In this document: piece by piece, positions 39,990 to 50,497 of the stretch
Layout of the letters: each line of letters starts with the position of its first letter
Numbering within the stretch: the stretch's first letter is position 1
NCBI RefSeq assembly: GCF_014199685.1
Contig: NZ_JACHNZ010000020.1
Coordinates: forward strand, 1 to 64,000
Direction of reading: 5' to 3'
DNA from: Sphingosinicella soli
GTDB taxonomy: Bacteria > Pseudomonadota > Alphaproteobacteria > Sphingomonadales > Sphingomonadaceae
DNA: 64,000 nucleotides
Position numbers and translations under genes: made by a program
The notes under the pieces: model-generated
What the model was told of the DNA's origin: nothing
The model's database searches: none
The model's input: only the letters and a program-made list of their open reading frames with translations

Positions 39990-40227
39990 GTTTCGGCAAC
40001 AGGAACGGCGATGCGCGGCAACAATATTGCGGGATCCGACACAATCGGTTGCAGGATCGCGCGCTTCGTCTCAAGTTAGGTCTTTACGCGAGCGGACGCT
40101 GTCGGCAGATTTCACTCGCGCGTTCGGCTGCGTTGCCGCGTTTGCAGCCGTGACGAGGATATTCGGAGACACTCCACGCTGACCCGGGGAGTTGGACCCG
40201 TGCCTCAAAGGGGCGCGGGTCCTTTTT
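39990..40227 (+). ncRNA. possible small RNA ending at an intrinsic terminator
   Basis: The 315-base gap before glnD has no protein gene. Near its right end on the plus strand is a strong intrinsic terminator that serves no visible plus-strand gene, since the nearest upstream gene is on the other strand. Upstream of it, CGGCTGC (40125-40131) and GCAGCCG (40144-40150) form another hairpin. TTGCAG around 40050 is a possible -35 without a convincing -10. I recognise no known RNA family. The 5' end given is arbitrary. Confidence 0.25.
40194..40227 (+). terminator. intrinsic terminator opposite glnD
   Basis: GGACCCGTGCC and GGCGCGGGTCC form an 11-base stem with one G-T style mismatch and a 7-base loop, followed at once by five T on the plus strand. 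It directly abuts the glnD stop codon on the other strand. It could block readthrough into glnD antisense or end a plus-strand RNA. On the minus strand there is no T-run, so it is not a good glnD terminator. Confidence 0.75.
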
Positions 40228-42962
40228 CAGGCTGCGGTTCTTGCTTCGGTTTCGCCCGAGGCCACCGCCAGCAGCTTGCGCGTGATGGTTCTCAGGCGCT
40301 GCGCGTTCTCGATCTTGTCGCCGGTGAGATCGGTGACGTAGAAAACGTCAACCGCGCGCTCGCCGTAGGTGGCGATGTGCGCCGAACTGATCGACAGGCG
40401 CGAATCGAACAGGATGCGGGTGAGCCCGTACAGAAGCGCCGGCCGATCGAGCGCATGCACCTCCACAACCGTATACCGGTTCGACGCCTTGTTATCGACA
40501 AGGACGTTGGGCTCCACCTTGAAGACGTCCGCGCGGTGCCGGGAGAGCGGCCGCGCGGCCAGCCGCTCGGCGAGCTTCAACTGTCCCGAGGCCGCTTCGA
40601 TGATCGTCGCCTTCAGCCGGTCGAGCGCGTGCGCTTCCTCCAGCGCGCGTCCCGAAGGCGTCTGAACGACGAGGTTGTCGACCGCCATGCCGTCGCGCGT
40701 CGTATGGATGCGCGCATCGACGATGTTCGCGCCGCACAGCGTGATGCCGCCCGCGATCCGGTAAAAAAGGCCCGGATGATCGGGCGCATAGACCGATACC
40801 TGCGTGGCGCCGAGGGCGTCGTCGCAGGTCATCGCGACCGAAATTTCGTCTTTCGCATCCGCGATCTGCCGCGCGTTCGCGATCAGCGATCCTGCGGGCT
40901 CCGCCACCCAGTAGCTGTCGAAGAAACGCTTCGTATGCGCATTGAAGACCCGGTCGCTCCACCCCAGCGCAGCCTTCAGCTCGTCCTTCTTCGCGGCGAT
41001 GCGTTCGACGCGCCCGCGCTGCTGGTGGCCGAGACGCAGCATTTCTTCAGCGGCGAGATAAAGGTCGCGCAGAAGCTGCGCCTTCCACTCCGTCCACCGG
41101 CCGGGCCCGACCGCGCGAATATCGACGACGGTGAGGATCATCAGCAGCCGCAGGCGCTCGACATCCTGGACGACCCCGACATAATCCTGAATCGTCTTGA
41201 AGTCCGAAAGATCGCGCCGCGTCGCGGTTTCGGACATCAGCAGGTGATAGCGCACCAGCCACGAGACGGTTTCGGTTTCGGCGGGCGTGAGGCCGAGACG
41301 CGGGCAGAGCGCCAGCGCGACATCGGCGCCCAGAACGCTGTGATCGCCGCCGCGCCCCTTGGCGATATCGTGCAGCAGCACCGCCACGTAGATGACACGG
41401 CGCGAGGTGATCTGGTGGATGATGACGGCGCTCGTCGGGTGCTCCGCCGTCAGCTCTCCGTTCTCGATCCGGGCGAGCAGGCCGATGGCGCGGATCGTGT
41501 GCTCGTCCACCGTATAGTGGTGGTACATGTCGTATTGCATGCGCGCGACGACGCGGCCGAAATCGGGAACGAAGCGGCCGAAGACCCCCGCCTCGTTCAT
41601 CCAGCGCAGCACCGTGTCGGGCGCGCGGCGGCTGGTCAGCACATCCATGAACAGCGCGTTGGCGCGCGGATCGCGGCGTATCCGCGCGTCGATCAGCTTC
41701 GTGTCGCGGCCCGCCTGCCGCATCGCCTGCGGATGAATTTCAAGCGCATGCTTCTCGGCGAGCGCGAACATCTCGATGAGGCGGACCGGATCCTTCGCGA
41801 AAAAATCGTCGGTCGGCACGCAGATGCGGCCGCGCTGCACGGTGAAGCCGTTCAGCGTGCGCGGCGCGCGGCGCATGCTCGGCAGACGGATGCGGCTTTC
41901 CGCATACGTCTCTTCGAGGTGCGAGAGGAACAGGCCCGTGAGATCGCCGACCTGCCGCGCGATCAGGAAATAATGGCGCATGAAGCGCTCGACCGCCGAC
42001 ATGCCCGCGCGGTCCTGATAGTGCAGCCGCGCCGCAAGCTCGCGCTGCATGTCGAAGGTCAGGCGTTCCTCGCCGCGCTTCGCGATGTCGTGCAGGTTGA
42101 TGCGCACCGCCCACAGGAAGTTCTCGGCCTTGTTGAACTGGCGGTATTCGCGCGGGGTCAGCAGCCCCTTGTCGACGAGATCGGCCGCGCGCTCCACGCG
42201 GAACACATATTTGCCGATCCAGAACAAGGTGTGGAGGTCGCGAAGCCCGCCTTTGCCCTCCTTGATGTTGGGCTCGACGACGTAGCGGCTGTCGCCCATG
42301 CGCGTATGCCGCGCGTCGCGTTCGGCGAGTTTCGCCTGCGTGAAATCGCGTTCGGTGCCGGACACGACCTCCTTCAGGAACCGCGCATTCGCCTCGTCGT
42401 AAAGCGCCTCGTCGCCCCACACGTAGCGCGCTTCCAGCATGGCGGTGCGGATCGTCACGTCCTCGCGCGACAGGCGCACGACATCGGCGATCGAGCGCGT
42501 GGCGTGGCCGACCTTCAGCCCCAGATCCCACAGCGTGTAGAGCATCGTCTCGACCACCTGCTCGATCCAGCCGGTGGATTTCTGCGGGGTGAGGAACAGG
42601 ATGTCGACGTCCGAGAACGGCGCCATCTCGGCGCGGCCGTAGCCGCCGACCGCGCAGACGGCGATGCGTTCGGCGGCGCTGGGGTTGCTGGCGGGATACA
42701 GGCGCTGCGCGGCGAAATCGAAAACGAGGCGCACGAGCTGGTCGGTGAGGAACGCCTGGCCGTTCGCAAGCTCCAGCCCCTTGTAGGGCGCGGCTTCCAG
42801 CCGCCGTTTGAGTTCGGCCCGCCCGCCCGCAAGCGCGACGCGAAGCACATCGACCGCAGCGGCGCGGTCAGCGGGAACCGCGGCCAGAGCCTCGGAAACC
42901 TCGCGGCGGTCGATGATGGCGCGGCGCTCGGTGACGCGGTGGAAACGGTCGATCATGCTCAT
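40227..42962 (-). CDS. glnD: PII uridylyltransferase/uridylyl-removing enzyme
   Basis: The nitrogen sensor that adds or removes UMP on PII proteins depending on glutamine, 911 residues. It has an N-terminal nucleotidyltransferase domain (GGYGRAEMAPFSDVDILFL with the GxxD catalytic pair) and a GlnD linker. A central HD domain follows (VLLHDIAKGRGGDHS), and two C-terminal ACT domains (VSVYAPDHPGLFYRIAGGI and VHALDRPALLYGLTRILF). All parts look intact. Its start overlaps the mutS stop (ATGA). Coupling of glnD to mutS is common in Sphingomonadales and some other alphas. Confidence 0.95.
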   Translation of the reverse strand: MSMIDRFHRVTERRAIIDRREVSEALAAVPADRAAAVDVLRVALAGGRAELKRRLEAAPYKGLELANGQAFLTDQLVRLVFDFAAQRLYPASNPSAAERIAVCAVGGYGRAEMAPFSDVDILFLTPQKSTGWIEQVVETMLYTLWDLGLKVGHATRSIADVVRLSREDVTIRTAMLEARYVWGDEALYDEANARFLKEVVSGTERDFTQAKLAERDARHTRMGDSRYVVEPNIKEGKGGLRDLHTLFWIGKYVFRVERAADLVDKGLLTPREYRQFNKAENFLWAVRINLHDIAKRGEERLTFDMQRELAARLHYQDRAGMSAVERFMRHYFLIARQVGDLTGLFLSHLEETYAESRIRLPSMRRAPRTLNGFTVQRGRICVPTDDFFAKDPVRLIEMFALAEKHALEIHPQAMRQAGRDTKLIDARIRRDPRANALFMDVLTSRRAPDTVLRWMNEAGVFGRFVPDFGRVVARMQYDMYHHYTVDEHTIRAIGLLARIENGELTAEHPTSAVIIHQITSRRVIYVAVLLHDIAKGRGGDHSVLGADVALALCPRLGLTPAETETVSWLVRYHLLMSETATRRDLSDFKTIQDYVGVVQDVERLRLLMILTVVDIRAVGPGRWTEWKAQLLRDLYLAAEEMLRLGHQQRGRVERIAAKKDELKAALGWSDRVFNAHTKRFFDSYWVAEPAGSLIANARQIADAKDEISVAMTCDDALGATQVSVYAPDHPGLFYRIAGGITLCGANIVDARIHTTRDGMAVDNLVVQTPSGRALEEAHALDRLKATIIEAASGQLKLAERLAARPLSRHRADVFKVEPNVLVDNKASNRYTVVEVHALDRPALLYGLTRILFDSRLSISSAHIATYGERAVDVFYVTDLTGDKIENAQRLRTITRKLLAVASGETEARTAA

Positions 42963-45613
42963 GATATCGTCTCTCCGCCCGCATCTGCCAAGCGCTTGAG
43001 ATCATAGAGCGTATCGAGCGCGGCGCGCGGGCTCATCTCGTCGGGCCGGAGCGCGGCGAGCGCATCGCGCAGCGCGTCGCGCGCCGGGGTCGCCGGCGCC
43101 GCCGCACTGAACAGCGGCAGATCGCCGAGGCCCGCCGCGATGCCGCCGGTTTTCGCCTTGCCCTGCTCCAGCCGCGTCAGCACTTCGGATGCGCGGTGCG
43201 TGACCGCCGCCGGAAGCCCCGCGAGGCGCGCGACGGCAAGGCCGTAGCTGCGGTCCGCCGCGCCCGCGATCACCTCGTGCAGGAACACCAGATCGCCCTT
43301 CCATTCGCGCACCTTCACGGTCGCGAGATGGACCGCGGAGAGGCGTCCGGCGAGCGCGGTCAGTTCGTGATAGTGCGTCGCGAACAGGCAGCGGCTGGCG
43401 AGGCTGTCATGCACCGCCTCCACCACCGCCCACGCGATGGCGAGCCCGTCGTAGGTGGAGGTGCCGCGCCCGACCTCGTCGAGGATGACGAGCGAGCGCG
43501 GCGTCGCCTGGCGCAGGATCGCGGCCGTCTCGACCATCTCCACCATGAAGGTCGATCGGCCTTCGGCCAGATTGTCCGACGCGCCGACGCGGCTGAACAA
43601 GCGGTCGACGACGCCGATGTGCGCCGATGCGGCAGGCACGAAGCTGCCCGTCTGCGCAAGCACCGCGAGCAGCGCATTCTGGCGCAGGAAGGTCGATTTA
43701 CCCGCCATGTTGGGCCCGGTCAGCAGCCACAGACGCCGCTCCGGCCCGAGATCGCAATCGTTGGAGACGAAGGCTTCCCGCTTCGCGCCGAGCGCCGCTT
43801 CGACGACCGGATGGCGGCCGCCGCGAATGTCGAACGCGGTGCCCGCGTCCACGGCAGGCCGCACCCAGCCGCCGCGCGCGGCAAGCTCCGCGAGCGCCGC
43901 GGCGACATCGATGCGGGCGAGCGCCCCGGCCGTGTCTCCGGCGGCGTCGGCCTCTTCGAGCACGGTTTCGCGAAGCGCCGCGAAGTGCGCGGTTTCCGCA
44001 GCGAGCGCCTTCGTCGAGGCTTCCGCGATGCGCGCGGCGAGATCGGCGAGATCGACGCTGTTGAAGCGCACGACCCCCGCGAGCGTCTGCCGGTGCGTGA
44101 AGCCGCTGTCCGCCGCCATCAGCGGGTCGGCATGGCGCGCCGCAACCTCGACGTGATAGCCGAGCACGTTGTTGTGGCGGATCTTGAGCGCGGCGATCCC
44201 CGTCGCCTCGCGGTAGCGCGCTTCGAGCGCCGCGATATGGCGGCGCCCGTCCTGCGCGAGGCCGCGCAGTTCATCGAGCGCGGGGTCGAAGCCCTCCGCG
44301 ATGAAGCCGCCGTCGGAAACCGAAAAGCCCGGCTCCGCAACGAGCGCGGCGGCAAGACCCTCCACGAGCGCGCCGTGCGGCCCGATGCGGCCGAGACACT
44401 CGGCGAGCATGGCCGGGACGCCGAGCCGGCTTTCGGAAAGCAGGCGCTTAAGATCGAGCGCGCCCGAGAGCGCATCGCGCAGCAGGCCGAGATCGCGCGG
44501 GCTGCCGCGCCCGGCGGAGAGCCGGCCGAGCGCGCGCTCGATATCCGCGATGCGCTTCAACGCGGCGCGGACGCGCTCGCGTATCGTGGGCGCGCCGACG
44601 AACCAGCCGAGCAGATCGAGGCGGTGCGCGATGGCGTCCGGATCGGTGAGCGGCGCAGCGAGATCGGCGGCGAGCCGACGCGCGCCCGCGCCGGTGACGG
44701 TGAGGTCGATGCAGTCGAGCAGCGAGCCCTTGCGGCTGCCCGCCTGGGTTTCGGCAAGCTCCAGGCTGGCGCGCGTCGCCGCGTCGATCAGCATGGCGCT
44801 TTCGGGCAGGTGCCGCGCGGGCGGGCGCAGGCGGACGGCGGCGTCTTTCTGTGTCGCTTCAACAAACGCGATGAGCGCGCCCGCCGCCGCGAGTTCGGCG
44901 CGCGTGAAGGCGCCGAAGCCTTCAAGCGTGCCGACCTCGAACCGGCGGCAAAGCCCGCGTTCGCCCGCCGTGCTGTCGAAATCGCCGCGCGGGCGCATGG
45001 CGACGAGATGCCCCGGCGGCGGCTCGCGCCCTTCCGCCACGAGCAGCTCCGCCGGGCGCAGCCGCGCCAGCTCCGCGCCGACAAGCGCCGCGTCCACGGG
45101 CGCGGTCATGAATTCGCCCGAGGAGAGATCGCACCACGCGAGCCCCATGCGCCCCTCGGCCTCGCCGAGCGCCGCGAGCCGGTTGGCGCTGCGCGCATCG
45201 AGCAGGGTTTCCTCGGTGAGCGTGCCGGGCGTGACGACGCGGACGACCGCGCGGCGCACCACCGATTTGCCGCCGCGCTTCCTGGCTTCGGCGGGATCTT
45301 CCACCTGCTCCGCGATGGCGACGCGGAAGCCCTTTGAAATGAGCCGCGCGAGATAGGTTTCATGGCTGTGCGCGGGAACGCCGCACATCGGGATGTCCTC
45401 GCCCATGTACTGGCCGCGTTTCGTCAGCGCGATATCGAGCGCTGCGGTCGCCGCGACAGCATCCTGAAAGAACATTTCGTAGAAATCGCCCATACGGAAG
45501 AACAGCAGGCTGTCTGCGGCCTCCGCCTTCAGCGCGAGGTACTGCTCTATCATCGGCGAGGGCGAATCCGCTTTTGCGGATTTCGCGGATTGAGGGCTGG
45601 CGTCGGCGCACAT
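42959..45613 (-). CDS. mutS: DNA mismatch repair ATPase MutS
   Basis: A mismatch-recognition protein of 884 residues from the chosen start. The mismatch-binding loop with Phe-x-Glu is LLFFRMGDFYEMFFQDA. The connector, lever and clamp regions follow. The ATPase has Walker A TGPNMAGKSTFLRQNALLAV, signature SRVGASDNLAEGRSTFMVEM and Walker B LVILDEVGRGTSTYDGL. The ATG beginning MCADASP is taken; a TTG 17 codons earlier would collide with the divergent malic enzyme gene. A later MIEQYLALK start is also possible. No clear ribosome binding site helps decide. Confidence 0.93.
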   Translation of the reverse strand: MCADASPQSAKSAKADSPSPMIEQYLALKAEAADSLLFFRMGDFYEMFFQDAVAATAALDIALTKRGQYMGEDIPMCGVPAHSHETYLARLISKGFRVAIAEQVEDPAEARKRGGKSVVRRAVVRVVTPGTLTEETLLDARSANRLAALGEAEGRMGLAWCDLSSGEFMTAPVDAALVGAELARLRPAELLVAEGREPPPGHLVAMRPRGDFDSTAGERGLCRRFEVGTLEGFGAFTRAELAAAGALIAFVEATQKDAAVRLRPPARHLPESAMLIDAATRASLELAETQAGSRKGSLLDCIDLTVTGAGARRLAADLAAPLTDPDAIAHRLDLLGWFVGAPTIRERVRAALKRIADIERALGRLSAGRGSPRDLGLLRDALSGALDLKRLLSESRLGVPAMLAECLGRIGPHGALVEGLAAALVAEPGFSVSDGGFIAEGFDPALDELRGLAQDGRRHIAALEARYREATGIAALKIRHNNVLGYHVEVAARHADPLMAADSGFTHRQTLAGVVRFNSVDLADLAARIAEASTKALAAETAHFAALRETVLEEADAAGDTAGALARIDVAAALAELAARGGWVRPAVDAGTAFDIRGGRHPVVEAALGAKREAFVSNDCDLGPERRLWLLTGPNMAGKSTFLRQNALLAVLAQTGSFVPAASAHIGVVDRLFSRVGASDNLAEGRSTFMVEMVETAAILRQATPRSLVILDEVGRGTSTYDGLAIAWAVVEAVHDSLASRCLFATHYHELTALAGRLSAVHLATVKVREWKGDLVFLHEVIAGAADRSYGLAVARLAGLPAAVTHRASEVLTRLEQGKAKTGGIAAGLGDLPLFSAAAPATPARDALRDALAALRPDEMSPRAALDTLYDLKRLADAGGETIS

Positions 45614-45657
45614 GCGGACGCTAATAGCGGTCTGAGGCGCGTTGGTGGAGAAAACAT

Positions 45658-47919
<2,262 letters not shown>

Positions 47920-47966
47920 ATACCGATTGATTTTGACACGGCCGGGGGAGGCTTTAGTCTGAAACC

Positions 47967-48737
47967 ATGATGAAGCCACCGCTTCTGTTCATTCACGGCA
48001 TGTGGTCCACGCCGCACGTCTGGGATTGGTTCGCCGATCGCTACCGCGCGGCCGGTCACGCGGTCCATGTGCCCGCGCTGCCCTATCACGATGTCGATCC
48101 CGACGCGCCGCCCTCGCCGATCCTCGCGAGCATCGGCGTTCAGGATTATGTCGATGCTGTAGCCGCCACGGTGCGCACGCTGCCCGAAAGCCCGGTGATC
48201 GTCGGCCATTCGATGGGCGGCATGCTCGCCCAGAAGGTCGCCGAAGCCACCGGCGCGCGCGGTCTCGCCTTGCTGTCGCCCGCGCCGACGGCGACGGCGC
48301 AGAGCCTGTCGATCGCCCCGCTGCGCACGGTGTTCGGCATCACGGTGAAGCGCCAGTGGTGGAAGCAGCCGACCAAAATCGATGCCGAGCGCGCCCGCTG
48401 GGGCATCTTCAACGAAGTGCCCGCCGACATCGCCAATGCGGAAATCGCCAAGCTCGTTTGGGATTCCGGGCGCGTGCTGTTCCAGATTTCCATGCCGTGG
48501 GCGGACAAGACGCGCGCGACGCGCGTGGATTACGACAGGCTTTCGATGCCTGCGCTCGTGCTGGTCGGCGATCACGATCGCATCACGCCGATCGCGGTCG
48601 CCCGCGCGACGGCGCGCGCGCTCACCGGCCACACCGACTACCGCGAGATCCCCGGCGCGGGGCACTGGCTGTTCCACGATCCCGTCCGCGAAAAGGTCGC
48701 GGCCGAGATGGACGCCTTTCTCGGGCAGTTCGCGTAA
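47967..48737 (+). CDS. alpha/beta hydrolase
   Basis: A 256-residue hydrolase of the alpha/beta fold. The nucleophile elbow is GHSMGGMLAQKVAE with Ser in GxSxG. The oxyanion region is FIHGMWSTPHVW. The acid is probably the Asp in VLVGDHDRITPI, and the catalytic His is in GAGHWLFHDP. Substrate is unknown; carboxylesterase or lactonase types fit. It follows maeB by 47 bases on the same strand. A GGGGGAGG lies too far upstream (about 15 bases) to be the ribosome binding site. Confidence 0.8.
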   Translation: MMKPPLLFIHGMWSTPHVWDWFADRYRAAGHAVHVPALPYHDVDPDAPPSPILASIGVQDYVDAVAATVRTLPESPVIVGHSMGGMLAQKVAEATGARGLALLSPAPTATAQSLSIAPLRTVFGITVKRQWWKQPTKIDAERARWGIFNEVPADIANAEIAKLVWDSGRVLFQISMPWADKTRATRVDYDRLSMPALVLVGDHDRITPIAVARATARALTGHTDYREIPGAGHWLFHDPVREKVAAEMDAFLGQFA

Positions 48738-48754
48738 GGCTACCCACGGATCGA

Positions 48755-49207
48755 TCAGAACAGGCTGCCGTCCTTGCGCGTGAAGGGCCCGTCGTTCCGG
48801 GGCAAATGCAGGTCGATGTCGGGGTAGGTGCACGTATCGTCGGGAACATCGCTGCCCACGACAAGCAGCACCGCGTCCGCGTTCGAACGGTTCACGAAAT
48901 GATGCGCGTCGCCGTCGTTCTTCGGGAACGCCGCGCAGTCGCCCGGTCGCATCAGCGTTTCGCCCGCGTTCGTCACCAGCACCGCCTCGCCGGAAATCAC
49001 GATTGCGAATTCATCTTCCCTGCTGTGCCAGTGGCGCTGGCTCGACCACGCGCCCGGTTCCAGGCGGCAGAGGTTGGCGCCGAAATCCGTAAGCCCGCCG
49101 GGCGCGGCGAGCCGCCGGTAGTGACGCCCCGCGACGGCGGCGTTGTGGGGCGCCGGATAGCCGGTGCGGCAGACTTCGGGAATCGCATCGAGATCGAGTT
49201 TCGGCAT
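48755..49207 (-). CDS. cupin domain protein
   Basis: A 150-residue single cupin. Metal-binding motif 1 is HWHSREDEFAIVISGEAVLV with His-x-His and Glu. Motif 2 is GDCAAFPKNDGDAHHFVNRS. The C-terminal tail LHLPRNDGPFTRKDGSLF resembles cupins annotated as transcriptional-regulator-like or oxalate-type proteins in sphingomonads. No reaction is assigned. It is convergent with the upstream hydrolase and divergent from dapE (41 bases between starts). Confidence 0.75.
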   Translation of the reverse strand: MPKLDLDAIPEVCRTGYPAPHNAAVAGRHYRRLAAPGGLTDFGANLCRLEPGAWSSQRHWHSREDEFAIVISGEAVLVTNAGETLMRPGDCAAFPKNDGDAHHFVNRSNADAVLLVVGSDVPDDTCTYPDIDLHLPRNDGPFTRKDGSLF

Positions 49208-49248
49208 GGTGCTTCCTTAAGGGCGCGACACGGGTATAAGCCCCTCTC

Positions 49249-50385
49249 ATGTCCGCTGTCATCGATCCGCTAGCGCTCGCCCGCGCGCTCATCCACTGCC
49301 CCAGCATCACGCCGCGCGACGAAGGCGCGCAGGCCGTGCTCGCCGAAGCGCTGGAGGCGATCGGCTTCAGGGTCTGGCGTCACATGTGGGGCGAAGCGCC
49401 CGACGGCCCGGTGCACAATCTGTTCGCGCGGATCGGCACGGAAGGCCCGCATTTCGCCTTCGCCGGACATACGGACGTGGTTCCCGTGGGCAGCCGCGAG
49501 GGCTGGTCGGTCGAGCCGTTCGCCGCCGAGGTGCGGAATGGCCAGCTCGTCGGGCGCGGCGCGGCGGACATGAAGGGCGCGATCGCGGCGTTCGTCGCGG
49601 CGGCGGCCGAAAACCTTCCCGCGCGCGGCTCGCTCAGCGTCGTCATCACCGGCGACGAGGAAGGCCCCGCCACGTTCGGCACGAAGCCGCTGCTCGACTG
49701 GATGGAGGCGACCGGCAACGTCCCCGACCACTGCCTCGTCGGCGAGCCCACCAGCCGGCAGCGCCTCGGCGACATGGTCAAGATCGGGCGGCGCGGTTCG
49801 GTGAACGTGTGGATTCGTGTCCAGGGCGCGCAGGGCCACGTCGCCTATCCGCACATGGCCGACAACCCCGTGCGCCATCTCGTCAACATCCTCCACGCGC
49901 TGCAGGCGCGCGAACTGGATACGGGCAATGCGTGGTTCGATCCGTCGAACCTTGAAATCACCGACATGACCGTGGGCAACCCGGCGACCAACGTGATCCC
50001 GGCGACGGCGGAAGCCCGGATCAACATCCGGTTCAACGACGAACACACCGGCGCGGGCCTGGTGCAGTGGATCGAGGCGGTCGCAGCGCGCGAAACGGCG
50101 GGTGCGAACGTCGAGGCGAAAATCTCGGGCGAGGCGTTCCTCACCGCGCCGGGCGATTTCAGCGCGCTGCTGGCAAACGCGATCCGCACCGAAACCGGCA
50201 TCGAGACCGAATTCTCGACAAGCGGCGGCACATCCGACGCGCGCTTCATCCGGCGCCTGTGCCCGGTCGTGGAATTCGGCCTGCCGGGGCTATCGATGCA
50301 CAAGGTGGACGAGCATATCGCCGTGGACGACCTCCACGCGCTCACCCGCATCTACGGGCGCATTTTGCGGGATTATTTCGCGTAA
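49249..50385 (+). CDS. dapE: succinyl-diaminopimelate desuccinylase
   Basis: A zinc peptidase-family enzyme that releases L,L-diaminopimelate for lysine and peptidoglycan synthesis, 378 residues. Metal ligands are H74 and D76 in FAGHTDVVPVG, D107 in GRGAADMKGA, E137/E138 in TGDEEGPA, and a further Glu in LVGEPTS. HKVDEH at the end supplies the last His. The dimerisation domain is in between. The start follows a short gap with no strong binding site. It stands alone and is probably constitutive. Confidence 0.94.
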   Translation: MSAVIDPLALARALIHCPSITPRDEGAQAVLAEALEAIGFRVWRHMWGEAPDGPVHNLFARIGTEGPHFAFAGHTDVVPVGSREGWSVEPFAAEVRNGQLVGRGAADMKGAIAAFVAAAAENLPARGSLSVVITGDEEGPATFGTKPLLDWMEATGNVPDHCLVGEPTSRQRLGDMVKIGRRGSVNVWIRVQGAQGHVAYPHMADNPVRHLVNILHALQARELDTGNAWFDPSNLEITDMTVGNPATNVIPATAEARINIRFNDEHTGAGLVQWIEAVAARETAGANVEAKISGEAFLTAPGDFSALLANAIRTETGIETEFSTSGGTSDARFIRRLCPVVEFGLPGLSMHKVDEHIAVDDLHALTRIYGRILRDYFA

Positions 50386-50394
50386 GTCGTAAAG

Positions 50395-50416
50395 CCCCTC
50401 CTCTTCAGGGGAGGGG
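50395..50416. repeat. CCCCTCC-type hairpin
   Basis: CCCCTCC and GGAGGGG pair across an 8-base loop (CTTCAGGG-like alternatives exist) just after dapE. It is followed by a related G-rich/C-rich run up to the ppc stop. It is similar in kind to the elements after paaR and paaJ and may mark convergent transcript ends. Confidence 0.5.
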
Positions 50417-50497
50417 TTGGGGTGGGGCAGTTTCACTGCTCCACGCCGGGCTTGAGGATACGCCCCATCGGCCCCTCCCGCGAAGGAGGGATTGCGC

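Noticed and set aside
40200-43007. A 935-codon plus-strand open frame opposite glnD
   Set aside because: Antisense shadow of glnD; no motif, Arg/His-rich.
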